DNA from: a bacterium | GTDB taxonomy: Bacteria; Zixibacteria; MSB-5A5; GN15; FEB-12 | Length of the DNA stretch: 64,000 bases | Reading direction: 5' to 3' | Assembly: GCA_016708025.1 (NCBI GenBank) | Contig: JADJGQ010000003.1 | Span: forward strand, 372,001-436,000 | Part shown: one piece after another, positions 1 to 9,418 of the stretch | Numbering within the stretch: position 1 is the stretch's first letter | Layout: every line of letters starts with the position of its first letter | Translations under genes and position numbers: made by a program | The notes under the pieces: model-generated | Database searches by the model: none | Told to the model about the DNA's origin: nothing | Seen by the model: only the letters and a program-made list of their open reading frames with translations

Positions 1-2
1 CC

Positions 3-350
3 TCGGTGCAATTCGTTTCCGGTTCGCCGCCGATCCCGAGCGGTAAACATGATATCGCCGCGGCCCACGCGTTAGCCGCCGAATATCTCGGTATGAAACT
101 GGTTTATCTGGAGGCAGGCTCCGGCGCGAAAGTGCCGGTACCAGTGGAAATGGTCCGCGAGGTATCCTCGTACATTTCTATTCCGGTGATCGTAGGAGGC
201 GGACTTAAGACTCCGGAGTCTGTCGCCGCTCGCATTGAAGCCGGGGCGTCATTTGTAGTTGTCGGCAATCATTTTGAAAGCGATCACAATCTGCAGCATC
301 TTCGCGAACTCACCGCCGCTGCACATCCCAAACAGACCATTCGCGTATGA
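3..350 (+). CDS. GGGP synthase-like protein, C-terminal part (5' end outside window)
   Basis: This is the C-terminal 115 residues of a geranylgeranylglyceryl/heptaprenylglyceryl phosphate synthase (PcrB/GGGPS TIM-barrel family); the reading frame is open to the window edge, so the start lies upstream. The family attaches a polyprenyl chain to sn-glycerol-1-phosphate. Visible family motifs are YLEAGSGA (the substrate-binding Tyr/Glu strand), IVGGGLKTPE (phosphate-binding glycines) and VVVGN near the end, in the order expected for strands 6-8 of the barrel. Its stop overlaps the next start as ATGA, so it is co-translated with the SIS-domain gene. Bacterial members in the FCB group often carry this type of enzyme. 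The prenyl chain length cannot be read from this fragment. Confidence 0.8.
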   Translation, partial: SVQFVSGSPPIPSGKHDIAAAHALAAEYLGMKLVYLEAGSGAKVPVPVEMVREVSSYISIPVIVGGGLKTPESVAARIEAGASFVVVGNHFESDHNLQHLRELTAAAHPKQTIRV

Positions 351-937
351 ACAGCATCCAGAAACTTGAACGATTTCGGCGCCATGCCGAAGAATCTATG
401 CTCCTTCGACGTGTGATCGTCGAACGCCTCGGCGAGCAGATCATTGAGTGTTCCAACCTGATCGCCGGCGTGATCGGTTCAGGCGGCAAGATCCTCCTGG
501 CCGGAAATGGCGAGTCCGCTGCAACCGCCTCGCATTTTGCCGCGCAGTTGGTGGTCAGGTTACGCGCGGACCATTTGCGGCAGTCGCTCCCGGCGATAAC
601 TCTAGCCGGAGATACTGCTGTCCTGACCGCGGCAGCTACGGAACTTGGATTCAAAGAGATGTTTGCTCGCCAGATCGAAGGAATCGGGCACAAAGGAGAC
701 CTGCTGATCGTGATCGCTACCTCCGATGATGCCGAAAGTCTGACGCGCGCGATTCAGGTCGCGCGAGCACGCGGCATGTTGACGATCGGATTGCTTGGCG
801 CCAATGGTGTTCGCATCGCCAATTCCGTCGACCGTGCCTTGCTCATTCCGCATCCTTCCACTCAGCGGGTGCAGGAAGAGCACCTCTTTCTGATTCACCT
901 GCTGGTCGAATTGATCGAAACGGATCTGGTGGCATGA
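347..937 (+). CDS. SIS-domain protein, GmhA (phosphoheptose isomerase)-like, altered active site
   Basis: A 196-residue single SIS-domain protein with the layout of sedoheptulose-7-phosphate isomerase GmhA, the first step of ADP-heptose synthesis for LPS. It keeps the GNG-SA phosphate loop (GNGESA, about residues 53-58), the following HFAAQL helix, and the C-terminal RVQEEHL helix with the conserved histidine. Two sites differ from E. coli GmhA: the catalytic glutamate of HFAEEL is glutamine here (HFAAQL, Q67), and the STSGNS loop reads ATSDDAES. Start ATG overlaps the upstream stop, and the stop overlaps the O-antigen ligase gene, so the three are an operon linked to envelope glycolipid synthesis. 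It may be a GmhA paralogue with changed or lost isomerase activity; the family call is firm, the reaction is not. Confidence 0.75.
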   Translation: MNSIQKLERFRRHAEESMLLRRVIVERLGEQIIECSNLIAGVIGSGGKILLAGNGESAATASHFAAQLVVRLRADHLRQSLPAITLAGDTAVLTAAATELGFKEMFARQIEGIGHKGDLLIVIATSDDAESLTRAIQVARARGMLTIGLLGANGVRIANSVDRALLIPHPSTQRVQEEHLFLIHLLVELIETDLVA

Positions 938-2154
938 CTGCAGCCTCGACAGACTGGCTGAACCGAGCGCTTCAGATCTGCTTTGCCCTCTTTGTCATCA
1001 CCTCAGCATTTTCGATCGCCCTCGCCCAGATGATGTTGGGCGTTTCGCTGGCACTTTTTATCGCTGTTTCGATTCGCGAGCGACACAATCCTTTCGCGGG
1101 CCCCGCCAAAACTCTCTACCTGTTTATCCTCCTGTATCTGATCTGGCTGCTTTTCTCGGCGGTCATGGGAAAAACGCCGCTTCGCTCACTGCTGATCTGC
1201 AAAGAGGAGTGGCTGTTCCTGGCCATCCCGATCGGGATATATCTACTTCAGCGACGTTCTTACAGTGAAAAAGTGCTCTTCGGATTCGCTGTGGCAACCG
1301 GCATAGTTTCGTTGTTTGCAGTAACACAGTTTTTCACCGGGACGCATTGGCTGCACTATTCTCACGGATCATTTGAAGCGATCGAGGTTGCCCGACCGGT
1401 AGGCAATTTCACCCACTGGCTGACTTTCGCCAATTTCTATGCCACCGCCGGGACTTTCCTTTGCGGATATTTAATGTTCAGTAGAAAGAGATTCACCGTT
1501 CTCCTTGTCTCTGCATTGCTCTGCTTGATCGCAGTTGTATTGACAGCCAGCCGGACGCCGATCGCGGCGATCCTGATTGCTCTGATCTTCTGTGCCTCGA
1601 TGCGACCGGGAAAGATCAGGTGGGTGACGATCGCTGCCCTCGTTGGGTTGGTCGGACTCGCGGCACTGCTGCCGGCATCACGACAGAAATTCGGCGAGAA
1701 TCTCGGGCGCGATACCTCTTCGGAGTATGCAGGAAGTCGGGTATACATCTGGACACGAGCGCTGGACATCGTTGCAGAAAATCCGATCTGTGGAGTTGGG
1801 CAGGGAAACTTCCGGGATGAGTATGTGGCGCGACTCGATCCTGATGTCGAAGAAAAACGGAAGTTGGCTCATGCGCACAATGACTTTCTGAATATTGCCG
1901 CCGTTGCCGGGATCCCGGGTGCGCTCTTTTTCATCGGAATCTGGATTTCGGTATTTCGAATCGTGGGCAAGGCCGCTTTCGACTTACGCCTGACCATAGA
2001 GAAACGACGATTTGCTTTGGCCGCCCTGGTCGGATCGGTCGTTTTTCTCGTCACTTCTCTCACGGAAGCTACCTTTGCCGACGAGGAGGTTCGCCAGATG
2101 CTCATGTTTGTCTGGGCGTTAGGGCTTTCGGTGCGGTATAATGAATCGTCGTAA
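934..2154 (+). CDS. O-antigen ligase/polymerase family membrane protein
   Basis: A 406-residue polytopic inner-membrane protein of the Wzy_C/WaaL family (O-antigen ligase or polysaccharide polymerase). It has about ten hydrophobic segments and a large periplasmic loop near residues 265-310 holding the family signatures GVGQGNF and HAHNDFLNI, the latter carrying the conserved histidine, followed by a membrane segment after AGIPGALF. The family transfers or polymerises undecaprenyl-linked glycans at the periplasmic face. The start overlaps the preceding SIS-domain gene by four bases. WaaL-type ligases and Wzy-type polymerases cannot be separated by eye, so no symbol is given. Confidence 0.85.
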   Translation: MTAASTDWLNRALQICFALFVITSAFSIALAQMMLGVSLALFIAVSIRERHNPFAGPAKTLYLFILLYLIWLLFSAVMGKTPLRSLLICKEEWLFLAIPIGIYLLQRRSYSEKVLFGFAVATGIVSLFAVTQFFTGTHWLHYSHGSFEAIEVARPVGNFTHWLTFANFYATAGTFLCGYLMFSRKRFTVLLVSALLCLIAVVLTASRTPIAAILIALIFCASMRPGKIRWVTIAALVGLVGLAALLPASRQKFGENLGRDTSSEYAGSRVYIWTRALDIVAENPICGVGQGNFRDEYVARLDPDVEEKRKLAHAHNDFLNIAAVAGIPGALFFIGIWISVFRIVGKAAFDLRLTIEKRRFALAALVGSVVFLVTSLTEATFADEEVRQMLMFVWALGLSVRYNESS

Positions 2155-2207
2155 GGCGACGCAAAAGCCTTGACAGTCAACCGGGAACCTCTATTTTGAC
2201 AGGTACT

Positions 2208-2501
2208 ATGGCAATCCCAAAGAAAAAACCGCTTTCATCAGGCGGCCGTCCATCGACGGCGCAATTGGTTCGAGCCCCCGAGAAGTGGCCGTTCGGACGA
2301 AAGAACTACATTCTGTTTGCTGTCTCGTTGGTGGTGATTGTGATCGGCTTTTTTGCCCTGAGTCAGGGTTCCACCAGCCTGGCGCCAGTCCTCCTGGTTG
2401 TGGGTTATTGCGTTCTGGTACCGTGGGCAATTCTGGCTAAGGAAAAGCAGGCATCCGAACCACCCAGCGAATCGGCAGCCCCCGAAACAAAGGTCAGCTA
2501 A
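2208..2501 (+). CDS. Small two-TM membrane protein, DUF3098-like
   Basis: A 97-residue protein with a basic cytoplasmic N-terminus, a PFGRKNY segment, and two closely spaced hydrophobic helices (about residues 36-54 and 60-77) separated by SQGSTSL, then a charged, Pro/Glu-rich tail. The pattern matches the small DUF3098-type membrane proteins common in Bacteroidota and relatives; function is unknown. ATG at 2208 was chosen over an in-frame TTG at 2196 because the conserved part begins soon after it; neither has a strong ribosome binding site. A good intrinsic terminator follows, so it closes the operon beginning upstream of the window. Confidence 0.65.
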   Translation: MAIPKKKPLSSGGRPSTAQLVRAPEKWPFGRKNYILFAVSLVVIVIGFFALSQGSTSLAPVLLVVGYCVLVPWAILAKEKQASEPPSESAAPETKVS

Positions 2502-2544
2502 TAGATTACGCTGTAATCGATTAACCAGACCCGACAGCTATTTC

Positions 2545-2574
2545 TGCCCGCCCAGTTATTGGGTGGGCATTTTT
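2545..2574 (+). terminator. Intrinsic terminator
   Basis: A ten-base stem (TGCCCGCCCA / TGGGTGGGCA) with a short loop is followed by TTTTT. It ends the 1-2.5 kb operon. Confidence 0.85.
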
Positions 2575-2709
2575 CTGCTCAGCCCTTTTGGGCGCTTGCC
2601 TTTTTCCGATAGTCGTATATATTGACGGTCTGCCAACGGGCGGCTTTAGTCAGTGATGCTGGAGACAGTGATCTGGCTGGTTGTTCCGGACGGTGTTCAC
2701 AGGAGAACC

Positions 2710-2783
2710 GGGCGGTTAGCTCAGCTGGTTAGAGCACCTGCCTTACACGCAGGGTGTCACAGGTTCGAATCCTGTATCGCCCA
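2710..2783 (+). tRNA. tRNA-Val (TAC)
   Basis: The acceptor stem GGGCGGT pairs with ATCGCCC, with discriminator A. The D-loop (TTAGCTCAGCTGG), anticodon stem CCTGC/GCAGG with loop CTTACAC (anticodon TAC), and T-arm with GTTCGAATC are all present. The 3' CCA is not encoded. Confidence 0.95.
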
Positions 2784-2863
2784 GTTTTTTGGGTGGCACA
2801 TTGTCAGGCAGCTGGCGCTGGTCCAACTGGTGTCTGGTTTGTGAATGTTCTTTTCCATGATTC

Positions 2864-2940
2864 GGGGTTGTAGTTCAGTTGGTTAGAACGCATGCCTGTC
2901 ACGCATGAGGCCGCGAGTTCGAGTCTCGTCAACCCCGCCA
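2864..2940 (+). tRNA. tRNA-Asp (GTC)
   Basis: The acceptor stem GGGGTTG pairs with CAACCCC, with discriminator G and an encoded CCA. The anticodon stem CATGC/GCATG holds loop CTGTCAC (anticodon GTC), and the T-loop reads GTTCGAGTC. It lies 80 bp after tRNA-Val and is probably co-transcribed with it. Confidence 0.95.
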
Positions 2941-3102
2941 TTTTCATCCCCTTGTCTTTCATAATGTTACATCCTCCGCTCGGGAGCACCCTTGTGACAT
3001 TACAGAACTTCCCCGAACGGGCTGGTTCAGTTACAACTTATTCTTTTGCTTTAGCCCGATCGTGACGATAAATTGACCATTGTGGTACACGTTTCCGGAA
3101 AC

Positions 3103-3507
3103 ATGCGCTCTTTGGCCCGAAGTTGGTGGTTTGCCTGCTTCCTGCTCCTCCAGATAGCTGGAATTGGGCAGCTCTATCCGTTTGTTCATGTTCACCACGT
3201 GCACGATGATGAGGGGACGCGACTTGTTCTCAGCATCCACCCTCCGACTGTCGGTGATTCACATCTTGATGCCACCGACGAAGACGAGCATCATCACGAT
3301 ACCGATCACGTAGTTCTTGATTGCAATCTCTGTCAGCGATTGCTCAGTCAACTACAGCGATCCGCCGATATCATCGTATATACCGTAACTTCCCTTGACA
3401 ATACTTCGCAAGAGGTTCTGGTCCATCATGCGGCAGACCCTCCCTTATTCCACAAATCGCGTTCGGTAGTTCCTCCAGATCTTCGCGGTCCCCCAGTGAT
3501 CGTCTGA
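3103..3507 (+). CDS. His-rich secreted small protein in front of metal efflux operon (DUF2946-like)
   Basis: A 134-residue protein with a signal-anchor/signal peptide (residues about 8-26), then a His/Asp-rich stretch (HVHHVHDDE, DEDEHHHDTDH), a conserved-looking CNLC pair, and a C-terminus ending RGPPVIV. Short periplasmic proteins with a CxxC pair and a terminal RGPP are typical of the DUF2946 type that often sits beside metal transport genes. ATG at 3103 is preferred to the TTG at 3073 because the signal peptide starts there. It sits 54 bp upstream of the efflux outer-membrane gene in the same direction. A periplasmic metal-binding role is inferred from composition and context. Confidence 0.6.
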   Translation: MRSLARSWWFACFLLLQIAGIGQLYPFVHVHHVHDDEGTRLVLSIHPPTVGDSHLDATDEDEHHHDTDHVVLDCNLCQRLLSQLQRSADIIVYTVTSLDNTSQEVLVHHAADPPLFHKSRSVVPPDLRGPPVIV

Positions 3508-3561
3508 TTCCCTGTTTAATCACTTCTCACAGCATTAACATTTTTTACTGAGGAATAGTGT

Positions 3562-4791
3562 ATGCGCAAACACGCATGCAGTCTGTTCATCGTCATGGCA
3601 TGTCTGGCAATCGCCGGAACAGCCACAGGCGAGGACAGCCTGACCATCCGATTTACTGAACTGGAGGATTGGTCGCGAACCCGGAGTCTCGGGGCGGCTG
3701 ATATATCCCACAAGCTCGGATTGATCAAAGCCGAGCGAAATATCGAGTTGCAGCCGTCAAATCCTGAATTGGGCATTGACCGCCAAAGTGTCGACGGCAG
3801 CAAAGAGACCGAGATCACAATCGGCAAGACCTTTGAAATGCCCTGGATCTCACTCAAACGTCGCTCGGCCTGGAATGAACGGCTTCGCTCGGCAGAGCAA
3901 TCAGCAGAGGAAAGTCGAGCACTGCTCTTGAGCGAACTCAAAGCCGGGTATGCCACACTCAGGCTATTCGATGCCCAGTTGTCTCGACTGACTCATATAC
4001 GCGAAGTGCTCACCGACGCTTCTCACGTGGCGACAACCCGTCACACTGAAGGGCATTTGTCTGGAGTCGAAAATCATCTGATCCAAATGACCGTGATCTC
4101 CTTGCAAACCCAGCACCAAAGAGCTTTGGCTGAACGTCGCAAAGCAGAGATTCAGTGGCGAATCTTGCTTGGCGCCTTGCCGGAACAGAGAATTGCGCTG
4201 GCGACGCCGATTGATTTTGTGCCAGTGGTACTTAGTAATGGCCAAGACTATGCACAACTCGTAGAGAATCGGCCAGGATATCAGTCCAGGCAAATTCTTC
4301 AACAAGCGCTATCAATGCAGGCATCTGCGGAGCGTGCTCGCATCATACCGTCATTTAATCTGTATGGCGGATATAAGTCGATCGACCCCGGTAACAACGG
4401 GTACGTTATCGGAGCCTCTTTCAGTCTGCCATTTCTTAATGCCAACCGGGCGACAGCAAGGAAGTTCGACCTCGAACGAATTTTGGCCTCAAACGAAGCA
4501 CAGCGCTATCGGTCTGAGCAACTTGGTCGGATCAGCAATCTGGTCACTTCCATCAACGAGGCAAGGGAGACTCTGGCTCTCTCGCACGATCATTTCAAAG
4601 AGGACATGGAAGCACTTGACGACCTGTTGTTTTCATATGAAGAAGGCTGGCTGACGTTGAGTGAACTGCTTAACGCGGTGCAGATCGAAGTCACCGGGCT
4701 GACCGACTACTTTGACCACCTGGTACGCTATTACCAGGATATTTTTGAACTTGAAGCGATCACCGGCCAAACGCTGGTGCAATTCGAATAG
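3562..4791 (+). CDS. czcC: TolC/CzcC-type outer-membrane efflux protein
   Basis: A 409-residue outer-membrane factor of the TolC superfamily with a signal peptide (cleavage near residue 24). The rest is long amphipathic helices in two repeats separated by short beta segments (for example SFNLYGGYKSIDPG and GASFSLPFLN around residues 255-290), as in the CzcC/CusC proteins that form the exit duct of metal RND pumps. It is the first of three tightly spaced genes in the order outer-membrane factor, adaptor, pump. The metal is not identifiable from this subunit. Confidence 0.85.
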   Translation: MRKHACSLFIVMACLAIAGTATGEDSLTIRFTELEDWSRTRSLGAADISHKLGLIKAERNIELQPSNPELGIDRQSVDGSKETEITIGKTFEMPWISLKRRSAWNERLRSAEQSAEESRALLLSELKAGYATLRLFDAQLSRLTHIREVLTDASHVATTRHTEGHLSGVENHLIQMTVISLQTQHQRALAERRKAEIQWRILLGALPEQRIALATPIDFVPVVLSNGQDYAQLVENRPGYQSRQILQQALSMQASAERARIIPSFNLYGGYKSIDPGNNGYVIGASFSLPFLNANRATARKFDLERILASNEAQRYRSEQLGRISNLVTSINEARETLALSHDHFKEDMEALDDLLFSYEEGWLTLSELLNAVQIEVTGLTDYFDHLVRYYQDIFELEAITGQTLVQFE

Positions 4792-4805
4792 ATCTGGAGG
4801 ATTCC

Positions 4806-6296
4806 GTGTATCGATATATCACAGCGTCTCTGACTCTGATCGCCCTGACGATTGTCGGATGCGAAAGTCACGATCACGCGCATGAAGTCGAGGCTCAGAA
4901 CGAGCCACCCTCTCGCGCGGTCACCCTATGGACCGACAAGATGGAGCTCTTTATGGAGTACCCCTTGCTGGTCGTCAACGAGCCAGGCAAGTTCATTATT
5001 CACCTGACCACAATGGATGATTTCCAGCCTATCCGCTCCGGCAAAGTACGCCTGGAGTTCAGACACTCTTCAGGGCAGCAGTTCACGATCGAAAAGGATT
5101 CGATTCTGCGGGAAGGAATATTCACGCCGATGGTTGAACTGCCTCAACCCGGTCGCTACGATTTCACACTGTCCTACGATGGCGAGCGGGTCGATGAGGC
5201 TTTCGCGATCGACGGCTTTGAAGTCTACGCCTCAGCCGAAGCCTACCCCGAGGAAGCCGAAGAAGGCGACGAAGGGATCTCTTACCTGAAAGAACAGCAG
5301 TGGAAGGTCGAATTCGAGACAGCACCGGCGATAGTCCGCGAAGTCAAGCACTCAGTTCACACTGTTGCCGAGGTTACGCCGCGCGGCAATGCCTACGCCG
5401 AGATCTCAGCCCCAGCCGCAGGCATCGTTCGTGCGGGCAACTCATCCATGGTCGTGCCTGTCGGAACTTCAGTACGGGCCGGTCAGCGTCTGATCTCACT
5501 TGCGCCACCTCTCGAAGGTGCCAATGGCTGGACCGAGCAACGACTCGCGTTCGAACGTTCCAAACAGGAATTTGAACGTGCCGAGCGCCTCCTCCAGCGT
5601 GATGCTATTTCGAAACGCGAGTACGACCAGATTCGCCAGGAATATCTGGTGCGGAAAGCGGGTTTCGACGCTCTGGGCAATGCGACTGACTCTACACTTC
5701 TGGAAGTGCGCTCACCCATCTCCGGTGTGGTCTCTGCAGTCCACGTACAACCCGGGCAGACCGTCACTGCCGGTCAGCCGCTGATAACTGTGGCCGACCC
5801 CGACCGCGTCTGGTTGAAAGTCAGCGTTTTTGAAAAAGACTTCTATTCGCTCGGCACACCATCTGGAATCTATCTCACCGTCCCCGGGCTTGATACCGGG
5901 ATCGTGCTGGACGGCTCCGACGTTCGGGTGATCAGTTCCGGTGCGGTTCTCGATCCTCAGACACGGACAGTTCCGCTCCTCATGGAAGTGCCCAACCGAG
6001 GTAATCTTCTCAAAATCGGTCAGACGCTTCCCGGCGAGTTGCTCAACGGCGACAGTCGGCAATCTCTCGCCGTTCCTGAGAGCGCCCTGTTCGACGAAGA
6101 GGCGCAGCAGGTCCTGTTCGTCCATGTCTCCGGCGAATCCTTTGAAAAGAGAGTCGTCAAAACCGGCAATCACGACCGTGGCTGGATAGCGATTCTCGAC
6201 GGTCTTGCTGAAGGCGAACGGGTCGTCACTCGCGGCGGCTACATGGTGAAATTGGCCTCAACCACCGCGGCCATCGGCCATCCGCACGCCCACTGA
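4806..6296 (+). CDS. czcB: CzcB-type periplasmic adaptor lipoprotein of metal RND efflux pump
   Basis: A 496-residue membrane-fusion protein. It starts at GTG 4806 behind a good GGAGG site. The lipobox TIVGC makes residue 19 the lipidated cysteine, directly followed by a His-rich HDHAHE stretch. Residues about 35-150 form an extra beta-rich domain of FixH/YtkA-like appearance, an N-terminal extension seen in some CzcB relatives. Residues 160-380 are the barrel-sandwich/hairpin core (AEISAPAAGIV ... EVRSPISGVVSAVHVQPGQ), followed by the membrane-proximal domain. It bridges the outer-membrane duct (14 bp upstream) and the pump (13 bp downstream). The N-terminal histidines suggest a metal substrate. 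Confidence 0.88.
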   Translation: MYRYITASLTLIALTIVGCESHDHAHEVEAQNEPPSRAVTLWTDKMELFMEYPLLVVNEPGKFIIHLTTMDDFQPIRSGKVRLEFRHSSGQQFTIEKDSILREGIFTPMVELPQPGRYDFTLSYDGERVDEAFAIDGFEVYASAEAYPEEAEEGDEGISYLKEQQWKVEFETAPAIVREVKHSVHTVAEVTPRGNAYAEISAPAAGIVRAGNSSMVVPVGTSVRAGQRLISLAPPLEGANGWTEQRLAFERSKQEFERAERLLQRDAISKREYDQIRQEYLVRKAGFDALGNATDSTLLEVRSPISGVVSAVHVQPGQTVTAGQPLITVADPDRVWLKVSVFEKDFYSLGTPSGIYLTVPGLDTGIVLDGSDVRVISSGAVLDPQTRTVPLLMEVPNRGNLLKIGQTLPGELLNGDSRQSLAVPESALFDEEAQQVLFVHVSGESFEKRVVKTGNHDRGWIAILDGLAEGERVVTRGGYMVKLASTTAAIGHPHAH

Positions 6297-6309
6297 GGAA
6301 GGAATCAAC

Positions 6310-9300
6310 ATGCTTGAAAAACTGATGCAGATCAGCCTGCACAATAAGCTGATTGTCCTTCTGGCGGCCGTGGCAGTTATGGTGTTTGGTGTTTATACGA
6401 CGCTCAAATTGCCGGTCGATGTCTTTCCGGATCTGACCGCACCTTCGGTCACGATCATGACCGAAGCCCACGGCATGGCTCCTGAAGAGATTGAAATGCT
6501 CGTCACCTTTCCTATCGAGACGGCTGTCAACGGCGCATCCGGTGTACGTCGAGTGCGCTCCAATTCGATCCAGGGACTCTCCACTATCTGGGTCGAATTC
6601 GACTGGGGGACCGACATCTATGTAGCGCGCCAGATCGTCAACGAAAAGCTCCAGGCGATCCAGGCGAGTATTCCCGAAGGCGTGGATCGCCCGATCCTGG
6701 CTCCCATCACCTCCATCATGGGTGAGATTATGTTGGTTGGACTGACCGCAGACTCAACCAGCGAGATGGATCTGCGCACCATGGCAGACTTCGACCTGCG
6801 CCGACGGCTCCAGTCGGTTCCCGGGGTTTCGCAAGTCTTGGTCTATGGAGGTGAAGTAAAGCAGTATCAGGTACGGATCAATCCTTACCTGCTCGCCAAA
6901 TATGATCTCACTCTTGAGCATGTGCTCAAGGCGGTCTCAGAATCAAACATCAATGCTACTGGCGGTTTTTTCGTTCAGTCAGGCGAAGAGTACCTCCTGC
7001 GCGGTATCGGACGGATACGCACACTCAATGATGTTGCTTTCACCGTGATCGATACGCGTAACGGTGTACCGATTCTGGTTCGCGATGTTGCCGACGTATC
7101 AATGGCGGCAGCTGTCAAGCTGGGGACTGCGTCAATTGACAGCGAAGATGGCGTGCTGCTGGTCATCAGCAAGCAACCCGACGCCAACACACTGGCGCTC
7201 ACCCGTCAGATTGAAGCGACGCTTGAGCAGGTCAAGCCATCTCTTCCCCCCGATGTCGAACTGCACACCGACATTTTCAAACAGGCCGATTTCATCGAAG
7301 TCGCGGTTGAAAATGTCATACACGCACTCCGCGACGGCGCAATTCTGGTGATTGTGATTCTCTTCCTGTTCCTTCTGAACTTCCGAACCACAATCATCTC
7401 GGTGGTCGCTATACCGCTCTCACTGGTGATCGCGATGCTGGTACTCAAGGCGTTTGGCCTGACGGTCAATACCATGACCCTGGGCGGGCTGGCGATCGCC
7501 GTCGGTGTGCTGGTGGATGATGCGATCATCTATGTCGAAAACGTCTATCGGCGAATTCGGCAGAATCTCGGACGACCGGTCGCCGAACAGCGGCCGTATG
7601 ACGCGGTTGTAGCCGCGGCATCCTCCGAGATCCGTGGACCGATAGCGATGGCGACCTTTATCATTATCGTGGTGTTCGTGCCGTTCTTTTTCCTCAGCGG
7701 GATCGAAGGGCGCATGCTCAAGCCGCTCGGCCTGGCCTACGCTGTTTCCATCTTTGCGTCGCTTTTGGTGGCGGTCACGGTCACGCCGGCGATGAGCTCA
7801 TGGCTTTTGCGCAAGACCTCTCCTAAGCATCACGGCGACGGATGGCTGGTGCGCGCACTCAAGGGCGCATATCGACCTACCCTCGATTTCTGTGTGCACC
7901 GGCGATGGCTCGTGCTGGGCGTCTCCGCGATCCTGGTAGTGCTCGCTATGGCAACTTTGCCGTTCCTGGGAAGATCTTTTTTGCCTGAGTTCAACGAAGG
8001 TACACTGAACATTTCTGTCGCTACTGTACCAGGCACATCGCTCGAAGAATCGCACAAGATCGGCGCGATGGTCGAGGATATCCTTCTGGCCCACCCGGCG
8101 GTGAAGTCCACGGCGCGACGAACCGGTCGAACTGAGATGGATGAGCACTCCATGGGTTCTCATGCGCATGAACTTGAAGTTGAGACCGACTTCTCTGAAC
8201 ATCCCAAGAAGGAAGTTATGGAGGAGTTGCGGCGACAACTGACCATGGTGCCCGGCACTGTCATCACCATCGGACAGCCGATCAGCCACCGCATCGATCA
8301 TATGCTTTCGGGCACACGAGCCAATATCGCGGTCAAGATCTTCGGAACCGACCTGTATCAACTGCGCAATCTTGCCGAAAAGGTCAAGGCGCAGATGGAA
8401 GGGATTCCGGGTATTGTTGACCTCTCGGTTGACCAGCAGACCGATATCCCCCAGGTCCGCATCCGTGCCAACCGTGAGCATATGGCGCTGTATGGCCTTC
8501 GACCGGCTGACCTCGACGAACTCGTCGATATCGCCTTTCTTGGGGTAAAGGCATCGGAAGTGTACGAGCAAAACGGCCGTCATGATCTCATCGTTCGCTA
8601 TGCGCCGGAGTATCGGGATAATCTCGTAGCTGTGCGCAACAGCCTGATCGATGCTCCTACCGGCGCACGGATCCCGCTGGCTATGGTTGCGGATATTATC
8701 GTCGACAAGGGTCCAAACTACATTGCTCGCGAGAATGCCCAGCGCAAGATCGTCGTGCAGGCCAATGTCACGGGACGTGATCTCAATAGCGTGGTGCAGG
8801 AGATTGAAGGCAAGATTGCATCCGGAGTGCCGATGCCACAGGGGTACTTTGTAGAATTCGGCGGACAGTTCGAGAGCGAGCGCGAAGCAACTCGTACGGT
8901 CACGATCTTCAGTCTGATCTCCATCATTGCCATTCTCGTGGCTCTTTATATGGAGTTCGGGAGTTTCCGCCAGGCGTCACTCATTATGGCCAATCTGCCA
9001 TTGGCGTTGATCGGTGGCATTCTGGCTGTTTTCCTGACCGATCGAGTCATCACCATCGCTTCGTTGGTCGGGTTCATCACGCTTTTTGGAATTGCCGTGC
9101 GTAACGGGATCCTCATGGTGTCGCACTACAATCACCTAATCGACGAAGAGGGGATGCCTCTTCGTGAGGCCGTTATCCAGGGTTCGCTTGAACGTCTGAC
9201 GCCGGTCCTGATGACGGCGCTCACAGCCGGTCTGGCGCTTATTCCACTGGCTCTGGCGAGCCACAAGCCGGGAAGCGAGATCCAATCGCCGATGTCGATC

Positions 9301-9405
9301 GTGATTTTGGGCGGCCTCCTGACGGCCACCTTCCTGAATATGATTGTGATTCCAGTGCTCTACTTGCTCTTTGGACGGAAGAATGAGTCGAGTCTGACAG
9401 CGTAA
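6310..9405 (+). CDS. czcA: CzcA/CusA-type heavy-metal RND efflux pump
   Basis: A 1031-residue RND transporter of the heavy-metal-efflux subfamily (usual length about 1020-1070), proton-driven and located in the inner membrane. It has the N-terminal helix followed by LPVDVFPDLTAPSVTI, large periplasmic loops after TM1 and TM7, and the TM4 charged relay GVLVDDAIIYVEN (two Asp and one Glu). A short His-containing stretch (DEHSMGSHAHE) lies in the second periplasmic half, near residues 615-626, and could contact metal. A GAGGAAGG-type ribosome binding site precedes ATG 6310. With the two genes upstream it forms a complete tripartite pump. Cation specificity (Zn/Co/Cd versus Cu/Ag) is not decided. 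Confidence 0.93.
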   Translation: MLEKLMQISLHNKLIVLLAAVAVMVFGVYTTLKLPVDVFPDLTAPSVTIMTEAHGMAPEEIEMLVTFPIETAVNGASGVRRVRSNSIQGLSTIWVEFDWGTDIYVARQIVNEKLQAIQASIPEGVDRPILAPITSIMGEIMLVGLTADSTSEMDLRTMADFDLRRRLQSVPGVSQVLVYGGEVKQYQVRINPYLLAKYDLTLEHVLKAVSESNINATGGFFVQSGEEYLLRGIGRIRTLNDVAFTVIDTRNGVPILVRDVADVSMAAAVKLGTASIDSEDGVLLVISKQPDANTLALTRQIEATLEQVKPSLPPDVELHTDIFKQADFIEVAVENVIHALRDGAILVIVILFLFLLNFRTTIISVVAIPLSLVIAMLVLKAFGLTVNTMTLGGLAIAVGVLVDDAIIYVENVYRRIRQNLGRPVAEQRPYDAVVAAASSEIRGPIAMATFIIIVVFVPFFFLSGIEGRMLKPLGLAYAVSIFASLLVAVTVTPAMSSWLLRKTSPKHHGDGWLVRALKGAYRPTLDFCVHRRWLVLGVSAILVVLAMATLPFLGRSFLPEFNEGTLNISVATVPGTSLEESHKIGAMVEDILLAHPAVKSTARRTGRTEMDEHSMGSHAHELEVETDFSEHPKKEVMEELRRQLTMVPGTVITIGQPISHRIDHMLSGTRANIAVKIFGTDLYQLRNLAEKVKAQMEGIPGIVDLSVDQQTDIPQVRIRANREHMALYGLRPADLDELVDIAFLGVKASEVYEQNGRHDLIVRYAPEYRDNLVAVRNSLIDAPTGARIPLAMVADIIVDKGPNYIARENAQRKIVVQANVTGRDLNSVVQEIEGKIASGVPMPQGYFVEFGGQFESEREATRTVTIFSLISIIAILVALYMEFGSFRQASLIMANLPLALIGGILAVFLTDRVITIASLVGFITLFGIAVRNGILMVSHYNHLIDEEGMPLREAVIQGSLERLTPVLMTALTAGLALIPLALASHKPGSEIQSPMSIVILGGLLTATFLNMIVIPVLYLLFGRKNESSLTA

Positions 9406-9418
9406 TTGCAGAAGGTAC

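Noticed and set aside
2864..3100. tRNA-Asp as an island attachment site for the metal-efflux genes
   Set aside because: I found no integrase and no direct repeat of the tRNA 3' end downstream.
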